From Micromonospora profundi (lineage in GTDB: Bacteria > Actinomycetota > Actinomycetes > Mycobacteriales > Micromonosporaceae), in NCBI RefSeq assembly GCF_011927785.1, contig NZ_JAATJK010000001.1, forward strand, positions 2,170,001 to 2,234,000: DNA of 64,000 nucleotides. The letters are read 5' to 3'. Both the position numbers and the translations under genes were made by a program. The notes beneath the pieces were generated by a model. That model searched no databases and was not told the origin of the DNA. It was given only the letters and a program-made list of their open reading frames with translations. Positions 42,306 through 49,723 of the stretch are shown piece by piece (position 1 is the stretch's first letter; each line of letters begins with the position of its first letter).

Positions 42306-42533
42306 TCAGCGTTGCTCGTCGTGCCCGTAGACGGTCGCCCGCCGGGCCAGGTGCTGCACGACATAGCTGGTCACCAGCAGCACGACGGCGACAAGCACCT
42401 CGATCCAGGCCGCGACACCGTCGGCCACGGTGAGCCCGATGACCAGCAGCACCAGACCGACGAGCGCGAGGACGCCGGCCCACAGCTGACGGCGACGGCG
42501 TGTGGCCGCCCGGTTCGCCTGGTTCGCTGCCAC
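42306..42533 (-). CDS. small two-helix membrane protein, unknown function
   Basis: A 75-residue protein: a basic N-terminus (ANRAATRRRRQL) followed by two hydrophobic helices (AGVLALVGLVLLVIGLTVADG and AWIEVLVAVVLLVTSYVVQHL). AGGAG lies a few bases upstream of the ATG at 42533. It reads toward the exonuclease gene on the same strand. I do not recognise the family. Confidence 0.65.
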   Translation of the reverse strand: MAANQANRAATRRRRQLWAGVLALVGLVLLVIGLTVADGVAAWIEVLVAVVLLVTSYVVQHLARRATVYGHDEQR

Positions 42534-42633
42534 GTCGCTCCTCCCGGTCGGGAGCCCGTGCGGGTTCCTGACCCCAGGCTATGACCGCCGGGGCCGTCCG
42601 ACCGGGAAAACCAGAGCGTCCGTCGGCCAGCGC

Positions 42634-42704
42634 GCCGGCGATGAGCGTGAGCGCGAGGATCCCCGGCCGGCGATGAGCGTGAGCGCGAGGATCCCCGGCC
42701 GGCG
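42634..42704. repeat. 32-bp tandem repeat downstream of the chitinase
   Basis: Two identical 32-bp units (42634-42665 and 42666-42697; core GATGAGCGTGAGCGCGAGGA) plus the first bases of a third lie between the chitinase stop and the start of the small membrane protein gene. The unit begins and ends in GCCGG. Confidence 0.85.
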
Positions 42705-42741
42705 CGGGGCGCGTCGGCCGGGGATCTCACGGACCGTGCCG

Positions 42742-44112
42742 TCAGGCGGGAAGCGCCCAGCGCTGGTTGGCGCCGGCGAAGCAGTCCCAGATCTGCAACC
42801 GGGTGCCGTCGGCGGAGCTGTTGTCGCTGGCGTCCAGGCACTTGTTGGACTGCGGGTTGCGCAGCGTGCCGTCGGACTGCGCCTGCCAGACCTGGGCTCC
42901 GGTGCCGTTGCAGTCCCAGAGCTGGATCTTCGCGCCGTTGGCGGTGGAGCCGCTGGTGATGTCGGCGCACTTGCCGAGCGCCCGCAGGGTGCTGTCACCG
43001 GCCACCGTCCAGGTCTGCGCGTTGGTGCCGTTGCAGGCCCACAGCTGCACTGCGGTTCCGTTGGCGGTGCTCGCGGAGGCCACGTCGACGCACTTGCCGC
43101 CGATCCCGGTGATCCGGCCGGTACGCCCGCTCGGCGGCGGGGTGGTGCCGCCCATGATGGTGTCGTACATGGCGCTGACAAGCGAGGTCGAGCCCGTGGT
43201 GTCCTGCGACAGTTCCCAGTTCATGACGCCGCCGGCGTTGGCGAGCGCCCACTGGGTCTTGCGCTTGACCGTCGGGATGCCGTTGTAGCACTGCTGCACG
43301 CCGCTGACGGTGGCGCAGTCCCGGTTGGCGTTGGCCGGGTCCATGCCGACAAGCGCCGAGTACGTGTAGTAGCCGGGGCGGCTGTAGAACGGGATGCCGA
43401 GCACTGCCTTGCTGGCGGGCAGGCCGCGCGACTTCCACAGGTTGATGCTGGCGATCGACCAGTCGTAGTTGGCGTGTGGGCTGCCGCCGTCGTACGCCAT
43501 GATGTTGAGCCAGTCGACCTGGGCGAAGACGGCGGTGGGTACGCCCTGCACGTAGGTGCCCTCGGAGACCACGGCGGCGGTGAGGAGCTTGCCCCTGCTG
43601 TGCAGTGCGCTGCCGAGCTGGGTCATGAGCTGGGTGTAGTTGTTGGCCGAGGTCCCCGGGTCCGGGTATTCCCAGTCCATGTCGACACCGTCGAGGTTGT
43701 ACTGGTTGACGAAGTTGACGAGGTTGTTGACGAAGGCGGTCCGGGTACCTGCGTTGGCGGCGAGGGCTTCGAAGGCCGAGTCGTTGCCGTCGTTCCAGCC
43801 GCCGACAGCGATCGACACCTTGACGTTGTTGGCGTGCCCGAGCGAGACCAGCGAGGAGAGCTTGCTGGGGTTCTCCACAGGGCGCAGGCTGCCGTCGTTG
43901 TTGGGCAGCACGAAGGCGTAGTTGATGTGGGTGAGTTTGTTGTACTGGATGGTGTTGACGTTGCCGGCCCACGAGGGCAGGTAGCCGACGCTCTTGAAGT
44001 TGTTGGGCAGTACGGCGGCCTGCGCGGCGGTGGGGACGAGGGTGAGGGTGGCGCCGGCGGTGGCCAGCGCGAGCAGGCCGGCGGTGAGCGCGCGGCGCAG
44101 TGTTGAGGGCAT
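42742..44112 (-). CDS. secreted GH18 chitinase with ricin-type (CBM13) domain
   Basis: A 456-residue extracellular chitinase. The signal peptide is residues 1-32 (GLLALATAGATLTLVPTAAQA). The GH18 barrel has SIAVGGWNDG and the catalytic DGVDMDWEYP: Asp141, Asp144, Asp146 and the acid Glu148. The last 125 residues are a beta-trefoil lectin with three repeats, each with QxW (AQTW, AQVW, NQRW) and G-K-C-x-D, likely binding chitin or cell-wall sugars. The ATG has GGAAGG (minus strand, 44121-44126) eight bases upstream, directly adjoining a hairpin. Confidence 0.95.
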   Translation of the reverse strand: MPSTLRRALTAGLLALATAGATLTLVPTAAQAAVLPNNFKSVGYLPSWAGNVNTIQYNKLTHINYAFVLPNNDGSLRPVENPSKLSSLVSLGHANNVKVSIAVGGWNDGNDSAFEALAANAGTRTAFVNNLVNFVNQYNLDGVDMDWEYPDPGTSANNYTQLMTQLGSALHSRGKLLTAAVVSEGTYVQGVPTAVFAQVDWLNIMAYDGGSPHANYDWSIASINLWKSRGLPASKAVLGIPFYSRPGYYTYSALVGMDPANANRDCATVSGVQQCYNGIPTVKRKTQWALANAGGVMNWELSQDTTGSTSLVSAMYDTIMGGTTPPPSGRTGRITGIGGKCVDVASASTANGTAVQLWACNGTNAQTWTVAGDSTLRALGKCADITSGSTANGAKIQLWDCNGTGAQVWQAQSDGTLRNPQSNKCLDASDNSSADGTRLQIWDCFAGANQRWALPA

Positions 44113-44126
44113 CGGTGGGGCCTTCC

Positions 44127-44171
44127 CGGGCGGGGGACGACGCCCGCCCGCGCAGGGTTGTCACGGGCGGG
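44127..44171 (-). promoter_or_regulatory. mutually exclusive leader hairpins of the chitinase
   Basis: CGGGCGGG (44127-44134), CCCGCCCG (44143-44150) and CGGGCGGG (44164-44171) occur in turn. The middle segment can pair with either flank. The start-proximal pairing abuts the Shine-Dalgarno sequence at 44121-44126, while the alternative frees it. It looks like an attenuator or a translational switch, but a GC-rich coincidence cannot be excluded. Confidence 0.45.
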
Positions 44172-44313
44172 AGGTGCGAAAACGCGGGTATGGCCTCGAG
44201 GCAGCCAAATCTTAAAGAGTGTTAACTGTCGGCGTCAATCAACCCCGGTGGATTTCCCACGGCGGACCCCGCGCGGCTTCTGGGGATGCCCAAACGACCG
44301 TTAAGCTGACGAG

Positions 44314-45423
44314 GTGGGAATCGACGAGCTGTACCCGTCCGACCGGTTGATCGCCGCGCAGCGCGCCACAGCGGCCGCCGGTCTGGACGCGCTGGTGCTC
44401 ACCCCCGGTTCCGACCTGCGCTATCTGACCGGCTACGACGCACACGCGGGGGAGCGGCTCACCTGCCTGGTGCTGCCCGCCGAGGGTGAGCCCACGCTCA
44501 TCGTGCCGACCCTGGAACGTCCGGCCGCCGAGGCGTCACCGGCCACCGGCCTGCGCATCGTCGACCACGCCGACGGCGTCGACCCGTACCCCCTTGTGGT
44601 GGCAGCCCTCGACGGCCCGCCGGCATCGGTGGGGTTGGCCGACCGGATGTGGGCCGAGCAGGTTCTCGCACTGCGCGCGGTGCTGCCCGGCGCCGCGCAG
44701 CGGCTCGCCTCCGAGGTGCTGCGCGAGCTGCGCATCCGTAAGTCCCCGGCGGAGGTCGCGGCGCTCGCCGAGGCCGGCGTGGCCATCGACGAGGTGCACC
44801 TGCGGATGGGCGAATGGCTGCGCCCCGGCCGCACCGAGGCCGAGGTGGCCACCGACATCGCCGCCGCGATCCGGGCCGCCGGGCACGTCAGCGTCGACTT
44901 CGTCATCGTGGCCGCCGGTCCCAACGGGGCGAGCCCGCACCACGGCACCTCGAACCGGCCGATCGGCGCCGGCGAACCGGTGGTTGTCGACATCGGCGGC
45001 ACGATGCCGTCGGGCTACCGCTCCGACTGCACCCGCACCTACGTGGCGGGCGGGCCGGCGCCGGCCGAGTTCCTGGACTACTACGCGGTGCTGCGCGACG
45101 CCCAACGCGCGGCGGTGGCGGCCGTGCGACCCGGGGTCACCGGCGCGGGGGCCGACGCCGCGGCCCGGGAACCGATCGCCGCCGCCGGCTACGGCCCCGC
45201 GTTCCTGCACCGCACCGGCCACGGCATCGGGCTGGACGGTCACGAGGAGCCCTACCTGGTCGCTGGCAACGACAGGCCCCTGGAACCCGGGATGGCATTC
45301 TCCATCGAACCGGGCATCTACCTCGCGGGCCGACACGGCGCCCGCATCGAGGACATCGTCGTCTGCACAACGGACGGCGTGCAACGGCTCAATACCACCC
45401 CCACGGAGCTCATCGCCTTATGA
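44314..45423 (+). CDS. M24-family Xaa-Pro aminopeptidase
   Basis: A 369-residue metallopeptidase with a creatinase-like N-terminal domain (residues 1-125) and a pita-bread catalytic domain. The dinuclear metal ligands are visible: Asp in VVVDIGGTM, Asp in YRSDCTRTY, His in HRTGHGIGLDGHE, Glu in FSIEPGIYL and Glu in ARIEDIVV. It releases N-terminal residues before proline. The GTG has TAAGCT six bases upstream (44302-44307), a leaderless start. Its stop overlaps the acyl-CoA dehydrogenase ATG (ATGA). Confidence 0.92.
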   Translation: MGIDELYPSDRLIAAQRATAAAGLDALVLTPGSDLRYLTGYDAHAGERLTCLVLPAEGEPTLIVPTLERPAAEASPATGLRIVDHADGVDPYPLVVAALDGPPASVGLADRMWAEQVLALRAVLPGAAQRLASEVLRELRIRKSPAEVAALAEAGVAIDEVHLRMGEWLRPGRTEAEVATDIAAAIRAAGHVSVDFVIVAAGPNGASPHHGTSNRPIGAGEPVVVDIGGTMPSGYRSDCTRTYVAGGPAPAEFLDYYAVLRDAQRAAVAAVRPGVTGAGADAAAREPIAAAGYGPAFLHRTGHGIGLDGHEEPYLVAGNDRPLEPGMAFSIEPGIYLAGRHGARIEDIVVCTTDGVQRLNTTPTELIAL

Positions 45424-46562
45424 CTGTCGACCGGATCCTCCCCACCGACGAGGCCCACGACCTGCTGGACCTCGCCACCGAGCTCGCCGACCGGGAGCTC
45501 GCACCCAAGGCCGCCGGCTTCGAGGAACGCGCCGAGTTCCCCCGCGACGTGCTGCGCACCATCGGTAGGGCCGGCCTGCTCGGCCTGCCCTACCCCGAGG
45601 AGTACGGCGGGGCAGCCCAGCCCTACGAGGTGTACCTCCAGGTGCTGGAGATCCTGGCCAGCCGGTGGCTCGCGGTCGCCGAGGCGGTGAGCGTGCACAC
45701 CCTGTCCTGCTATCCGGTGGCCGCGTTCGGCACCGACGAGCAGCGCAAGCTGCTGCCGGACATGCTCGGCGGTGAACTGCTCGGGGCGTACTGCCTCTCC
45801 GAGCCGCAGGGCGGCTCCGACGCTGCGGCGCTGACCACCCGGGCGGTCCGCGACGGCGACGCGTACGTCCTCTCCGGCACCAAGGCGTGGATCACCCACG
45901 CCCGGAACGCCGACTTCTACAACGTGTTCTGCCGCACCGGAGGCCCGGGTCCAAAAGGGATCTCCTGCGTGGTCGCCGACGCCGCGACGCCGGGCATCGC
46001 GCCGCAGGCGGCCGAGCGGACCATGGGATTGCGGTCCTCGCCGGTGGCGCAGATCGTCTTCGACCAGGCCCGGGTGCCGGCCGACCGGCTCGTCGGGGGC
46101 GAGGGCGCGGGCTTCACGATCGCGATGTCCGCGTTGGACTCGGGGAGGCTCGGCATCGCTGCCTGCGCGGTCGGGCTGGCCCAGGCCGCGCTCGACTACG
46201 CGGTCTCCTACGCCCGCGAGCGCCAGCAGTTCGGCCGCGCCATCATCGACTTCCAGGGTCTCGGGTTCGGTCTCGCCGACGCGGCGACGCAGATTTCGGC
46301 GGCCCGCGCGCTGACCCTCGCGGCGGCGCGGCTGCGCGACGCCGGGCGGCCGTACTCGATCGAGGCGGCCAAGGCCAAGCTGTTCGCCACCGACATGGCG
46401 ATGCGGGTGACCACCGACGCGGTGCAGGTGCTCGGTGGTGCCGGCTACGTGGCTGACCACCCGGTGGAGCGCTACATGCGTGAGGCGAAGGTGTTGCAGA
46501 TCGTGGAGGGCACCAACCAGATCCAGCGGTTGGTGATTTCCCGGTCGCTGGCGAAGGGCTGA
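45420..46562 (+). CDS. acyl-CoA dehydrogenase
   Basis: A 380-residue FAD enzyme that introduces the alpha-beta double bond into acyl-CoA. Family motifs: AYCLSEPQGGSDAAAL, WITHARNADFYNVFCRT, YARERQQFGRAIIDFQGL and QVLGGAGYVADHPVERYMREAK. The catalytic base is Glu363 (IVEGTNQIQ). Short- or branched-chain substrates are likely but not certain. It is translationally coupled to the M24 peptidase, an unexpected partner. The Lrp regulator gene follows 73 bases later on the same strand. Confidence 0.93.
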   Translation: MTVDRILPTDEAHDLLDLATELADRELAPKAAGFEERAEFPRDVLRTIGRAGLLGLPYPEEYGGAAQPYEVYLQVLEILASRWLAVAEAVSVHTLSCYPVAAFGTDEQRKLLPDMLGGELLGAYCLSEPQGGSDAAALTTRAVRDGDAYVLSGTKAWITHARNADFYNVFCRTGGPGPKGISCVVADAATPGIAPQAAERTMGLRSSPVAQIVFDQARVPADRLVGGEGAGFTIAMSALDSGRLGIAACAVGLAQAALDYAVSYARERQQFGRAIIDFQGLGFGLADAATQISAARALTLAAARLRDAGRPYSIEAAKAKLFATDMAMRVTTDAVQVLGGAGYVADHPVERYMREAKVLQIVEGTNQIQRLVISRSLAKG

Positions 46563-46635
46563 GCGGGCTGCGACGGGTGCGGCGGCTTCGCCGTGCCCGT
46601 CGCCGTCGGGCCGTTTTCCCGGTAGGTTGCTCGCC

Positions 46636-47142
46636 GTGGAAGAGATCGACCGCGCTGTCCTCGCCGCGCTCACCGCTGACGGCCGCCTGTCGTACACCGA
46701 CCTGGCCGAGAAGGTGGGGTTGTCGGTGTCCGCCGTGCACCAGCGGGTGCGCCGGCTGGAGCAGCGCGGGGTGATCAAGGGGTACGCCGCCAAGGTCTCC
46801 TTCGAGGCGCTGGACCTGCCGTTGACGGCGTTCGTGGCGATCCGGCCGTTCGACCCGTCGCAGCCGGACGACGCGCCGGAGCGGCTGGCCCACCTGCCCG
46901 AGATCGACTCGTGCTATTCGGTGGCGGGGGAGGACTTCTACATGCTGCTGGTGCGGGTGGCCAGCCCGGCTGACCTGGAGCGGGTGTTACAGGAGATCCG
47001 CACCTCGGCGAGCGTGACGACCCGGACGACGGTGGTGTTGTCCACCCCGTACGAGAGCCGGCCGCCGAAGATCAGCGCGGGGGGACCGAGTCGGTCGCGG
47101 TCCCGGGTGCCGGCGGAGCCGGCTGGTTCCACCGAAGGATGA
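46636..47142 (+). CDS. Lrp/AsnC-family transcriptional regulator
   Basis: A 168-residue regulator. The N-terminal winged helix (EEIDRAVLAALTADGRLSYTDLAEKVGLSVSAVHQRVRRLEQRGVIKGY) precedes the RAM ligand-binding domain (DLPLTAFVAIRPF, SCYSVAGEDFYMLLVRVASPADLERVL). Such proteins sense amino acids. The GTG at 46636 has TAGGTT seven bases upstream. Its last 71 bases overlap the convergent histidine phosphatase gene. It could regulate the adjacent dehydrogenase or the lysine cluster 2.5 kb away; neither is shown. Confidence 0.92.
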   Translation: MEEIDRAVLAALTADGRLSYTDLAEKVGLSVSAVHQRVRRLEQRGVIKGYAAKVSFEALDLPLTAFVAIRPFDPSQPDDAPERLAHLPEIDSCYSVAGEDFYMLLVRVASPADLERVLQEIRTSASVTTRTTVVLSTPYESRPPKISAGGPSRSRSRVPAEPAGSTEG

Positions 47143-47683
47143 CCCGCCGTCCGTGCTCGTGACCGAGCGCGCTGACGGTGGCGGTGTCCAGCCGCAGGAG
47201 GCCGCCTGCGGACGGGGGCAGGCCGACCCAGCGGGCGCCGAGGACCCGCAGGCTGTGCGCGTGACCGACAAGGGCTACGGTGCCCTGGTCCAGCAGCGGC
47301 GTGGCCCGGGCCAGCACCCGGTCGAGCCGGGCGCCCACCTGGGCGGGTGATTCACCGCCGGGGCAGCCGTCGGTCCAGATGTTCCACTGCGGCTGGTCGG
47401 AGTGGATGTCGACGGTGGTGCGCCCCTCGTACTCGCCGTAGTTCCACTCGACGAGATCCTCGTCGACGCCGTCGACGGTGAGCCCTGCCAGCTGCGCGGT
47501 GTGCAGGGCCCGCGTGCGAGGGCTGCTCAGCACCGTGGCGAACCGCCTGCCGGCCAGAAACGCCGCGAGGGTGCGGGCCTGGCGCTCACCGTTGGGGGTC
47601 AGCTCCAGATCGGTGTACGAGGTGTGCCGGCGGGCGGCACTCCAGGTGGTCTCGCCGTGCCGGATCAGCAGGAGCTCTCCCAT
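47072..47683 (-). CDS. histidine phosphatase superfamily protein
   Basis: A 203-residue phosphoglycerate-mutase-fold phosphatase with the N-terminal RHGETTW motif (phospho-His acceptor), SSPRTRALHTAQL, EWNYGEYEGRTTVDI and the second catalytic His in VALVGHAHSLRVLGARW. Broad-specificity phosphatases and alpha-ribazole phosphatases look alike; the substrate is open. The ATG at 47683 has TTAACT six bases upstream, a leaderless start; the upstream frame is not family-like. The 3' end overlaps the Lrp gene by 71 bases. Confidence 0.9.
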   Translation of the reverse strand: MGELLLIRHGETTWSAARRHTSYTDLELTPNGERQARTLAAFLAGRRFATVLSSPRTRALHTAQLAGLTVDGVDEDLVEWNYGEYEGRTTVDIHSDQPQWNIWTDGCPGGESPAQVGARLDRVLARATPLLDQGTVALVGHAHSLRVLGARWVGLPPSAGGLLRLDTATVSALGHEHGRRVILRWNQPAPPAPGTATDSVPPR

Positions 47684-47840
47684 CCGGCCAGTTAACCACC
47701 GTGCGGACGGAGGCATGCGGCTCCACCATCCCACCTATCTTCCTAGGATGCCTTACGGGTTGTGCCGACCGGCACCGCCGGTTTCGGCACCCAGAGACCG
47801 GGCAAGCGGGTGGGGACAGTCGCCAGACCGAGGAGGCGCG

Positions 47841-48035
47841 ATGAGCTTCACCGAGAAGGCACGTAACAAGGTTGAGCAGATGGCCGGCGCCGCGAAGGAG
47901 CGCGTTGGCGACATGACCGACAACGAGCGGATGCGGGGCGAGGGCGCCAGCGAGAAGAGCGAGGCGCGCGCCAAGCAGGCCGGTCAGAACATGAAGGACG
48001 CGGGTCGCAACGCGAAGGACTCCTTCACCAAGTGA
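47841..48035 (+). CDS. CsbD-family stress protein
   Basis: A 64-residue hydrophilic, highly charged protein (KVEQMAGAAKERVGDMTDNERMRGEGASEKSEARAKQAGQNMKDA). CsbD proteins are general-stress products of unknown mechanism, under SigB in Bacillus. AGGAGG lies six bases before the ATG. A terminator follows directly, so it is a single-gene unit. Confidence 0.9.
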   Translation: MSFTEKARNKVEQMAGAAKERVGDMTDNERMRGEGASEKSEARAKQAGQNMKDAGRNAKDSFTK

Positions 48036-48045
48036 CCTGAGCTGT

Positions 48046-48085
48046 CCACGGGTCCCCGGGCGTACGACGGCCCGGGGACCCGTGG
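48046..48085 (+). terminator. terminator of the CsbD gene
   Basis: A perfect 16-bp stem (CCACGGGTCCCCGGGC at 48046-48061 against 48070-48085) with an eight-base loop, ten bases after the stop codon. Confidence 0.85.
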
Positions 48086-48106
48086 TGCTGCGGCTACTGT
48101 CGCCGG

Positions 48107-48448
48107 GTGACGGTGCTTCGTTCGCTTGTGTTGTTCGCGCTCGCGGCGCTGGCCGAGATCGGTGGCGCCTGGCTGGTCTGGCAGGGCTGGCGGGAGCAGC
48201 GCGGCCTGTGGTGGATCGCCGCCGGTGTGGTGGCGTTGGGCTGCTACGGCTTCGTGGCGACGTTCCAGCCGGATGCGAACTTCGGCCGGATCCTGGCCGC
48301 GTACGGCGGGGTGTTCGTGGCGGGCTCGTTGGGCTGGGCGATGGTGGTCGACGGTTTCCGCCCGGACCGGTGGGACGTCACGGGTGCGGTGCTGTGTCTG
48401 CTCGGTGTCGCCGTCATCATGTACGCGCCGCGAGGCGGTTCCGTGTAG
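48107..48448 (+). CDS. YnfA/UPF0060-family membrane protein
   Basis: A 113-residue four-helix protein with the family markers [44 protein letters not shown] and [24 protein letters not shown]0060 proteins resemble small multidrug-resistance transporters, but transport has not been firmly established. The GTG has TACTGT six bases upstream (48095-48100), a leaderless start immediately after the CsbD terminator. Confidence 0.92.
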   Translation: MTVLRSLVLFALAALAEIGGAWLVWQGWREQRGLWWIAAGVVALGCYGFVATFQPDANFGRILAAYGGVFVAGSLGWAMVVDGFRPDRWDVTGAVLCLLGVAVIMYAPRGGSV

Positions 48449-48500
48449 GCGGCTGAGCGGGGGACACCGAGTCCCTTTCGCGTCTGTCATGATCCGCTGC

Positions 48501-49445
48501 GTGATCCACTTTCGGCTCCGGCTTCTGGCAGGTGTTCTGGCGGCAGGTGCCGTGCTCGGCGTCACGGCTTGCGGCACCCCGCCCTCCCGGGCGTCCTCGC
48601 CGGTCTTCGTGAGCCCGTCCGGTGCTTCGGTCGCCCCGTCGGGCGCTTCGCCGCCGGCGGTCCCTGCTCCGGCGGCTTCGATCCCGGCGGTTTCGGCTTC
48701 GCCGTCGGGCGCTGTCGCGGCGCCGGTGAGCCCGCAGCCGACTGGTGTTCCGGGTGCGACGCCGACGGGGATCAGGCCACCGGTCGTCGATCACGGGCCG
48801 CGTGTCGGCAACCGGGTGGCGTTGACGTTCGACGCGGACATGACCGACGGGATGCTGCACAGTCTGCGCAGCGGCCGGGTGCGGTCGTACGCCAACCTGC
48901 GCATCCTTGACCTGCTGGAGCGGGAGCAGGTGCCGGCGACGTTCTTCCTGACCGGCAAGTGGGTGCAGCGCTATCCGGAGGTGACTCGGCGGATCGCCGG
49001 CAATCCGCGGTTCGAGCTGGCCAACCACACGTACGGGCACCTGGCGTTCACGGGGGACTGCTACGGCCTTCCCCGGTTGCCGGCGAGGGGCATGACCGAG
49101 GACGTGGCGAAGACGTTCCGGGTGATCGAGCCGTACGGGGGTCGGCAGACCCGGTACTTCCGCTTTCCGGGCCTGTGCCACGACAAGGCTGCGCTGGACG
49201 CGCTCGCTCCGCTCGGGCTGACGGTTGTCGACGGGGACGTGGTCAGCGGTGATCCGTTCGCCGAGGCGTGGCAGCCACTGGTGCGCGCGGTGCTGGACAA
49301 GGCGCGCCCCGGGTCGATCGTGATCATGCACGTGACCGAGGCGAACGCCTCGATGACCGACGAGGCGTTGCCGCACATCCTGGCCGGGTTGCGCGAGCGG
49401 GGCCTGGTGCCAGCGACGCTGTCGGAGGTCCTGACCGGCGGCTGA
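48501..49445 (+). CDS. polysaccharide deacetylase lipoprotein
   Basis: A 314-residue NodB-type carbohydrate deacetylase. The signal peptide ends GVTAC, a lipobox. A Ser/Pro/Ala-rich linker of about 70 residues leads to the catalytic domain: TFDADMTDG (the TFDDG metal-binding motif with Ala for the second Asp), NHTYGHLAF (HxxxH metal ligands), FRFPGLCHD and IVIMHVTE. It probably removes acetyl groups from peptidoglycan or chitin-like polymers at the cell surface. GTG 48501 is preferred because CATGAT lies seven bases upstream; the in-frame ATG at 48489 is the alternative. Confidence 0.87.
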   Translation: MIHFRLRLLAGVLAAGAVLGVTACGTPPSRASSPVFVSPSGASVAPSGASPPAVPAPAASIPAVSASPSGAVAAPVSPQPTGVPGATPTGIRPPVVDHGPRVGNRVALTFDADMTDGMLHSLRSGRVRSYANLRILDLLEREQVPATFFLTGKWVQRYPEVTRRIAGNPRFELANHTYGHLAFTGDCYGLPRLPARGMTEDVAKTFRVIEPYGGRQTRYFRFPGLCHDKAALDALAPLGLTVVDGDVVSGDPFAEAWQPLVRAVLDKARPGSIVIMHVTEANASMTDEALPHILAGLRERGLVPATLSEVLTGG

Positions 49446-49560
49446 GAGTCCGGCGGCTGCTGGCCGAGCAGGGAGGATGCAGCGGCGGGTCGACCTTGCC
49501 GCCGAGGCCGTATGCGTTCATGCCAGCCATTGCGGCAAGCACGGCCAGCGGGCTTGATGG

Positions 49561-49612
49561 GCGAGCGTGATACCGCAGAGTCATATTGATGACGCAGAGG
49601 TATCACGCTCGC
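49561..49612. repeat. 14-bp inverted repeat with nested dyad
   Basis: GCGAGCGTGATACC (49561-49574) is complementary to 49599-49612. The 24-base spacer holds an inner dyad, GTCAT...ATGAC. It lies between the deacetylase and kamA genes, which converge, so it could be a shared terminator. It also resembles a dispersed Micromonospora intergenic element. Confidence 0.75.
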
Positions 49613-49723
49613 CGCAGACCTACGTCGCCGTCGCCTACGACGGCCGATGCCTACGACGGCTGACAGCCGACGGCCCGCGGCACCGGGCGCCCTCGCGGCG
49701 CAACAGGCGCTCCGGGTGGTGGA

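Noticed and set aside
42995-44164. 389-codon minus-strand frame overlapping the chitinase
   Set aside because: Frame-shifted shadow of the chitinase, Arg/Gln/His-rich, without a signal peptide or GH18 motif.
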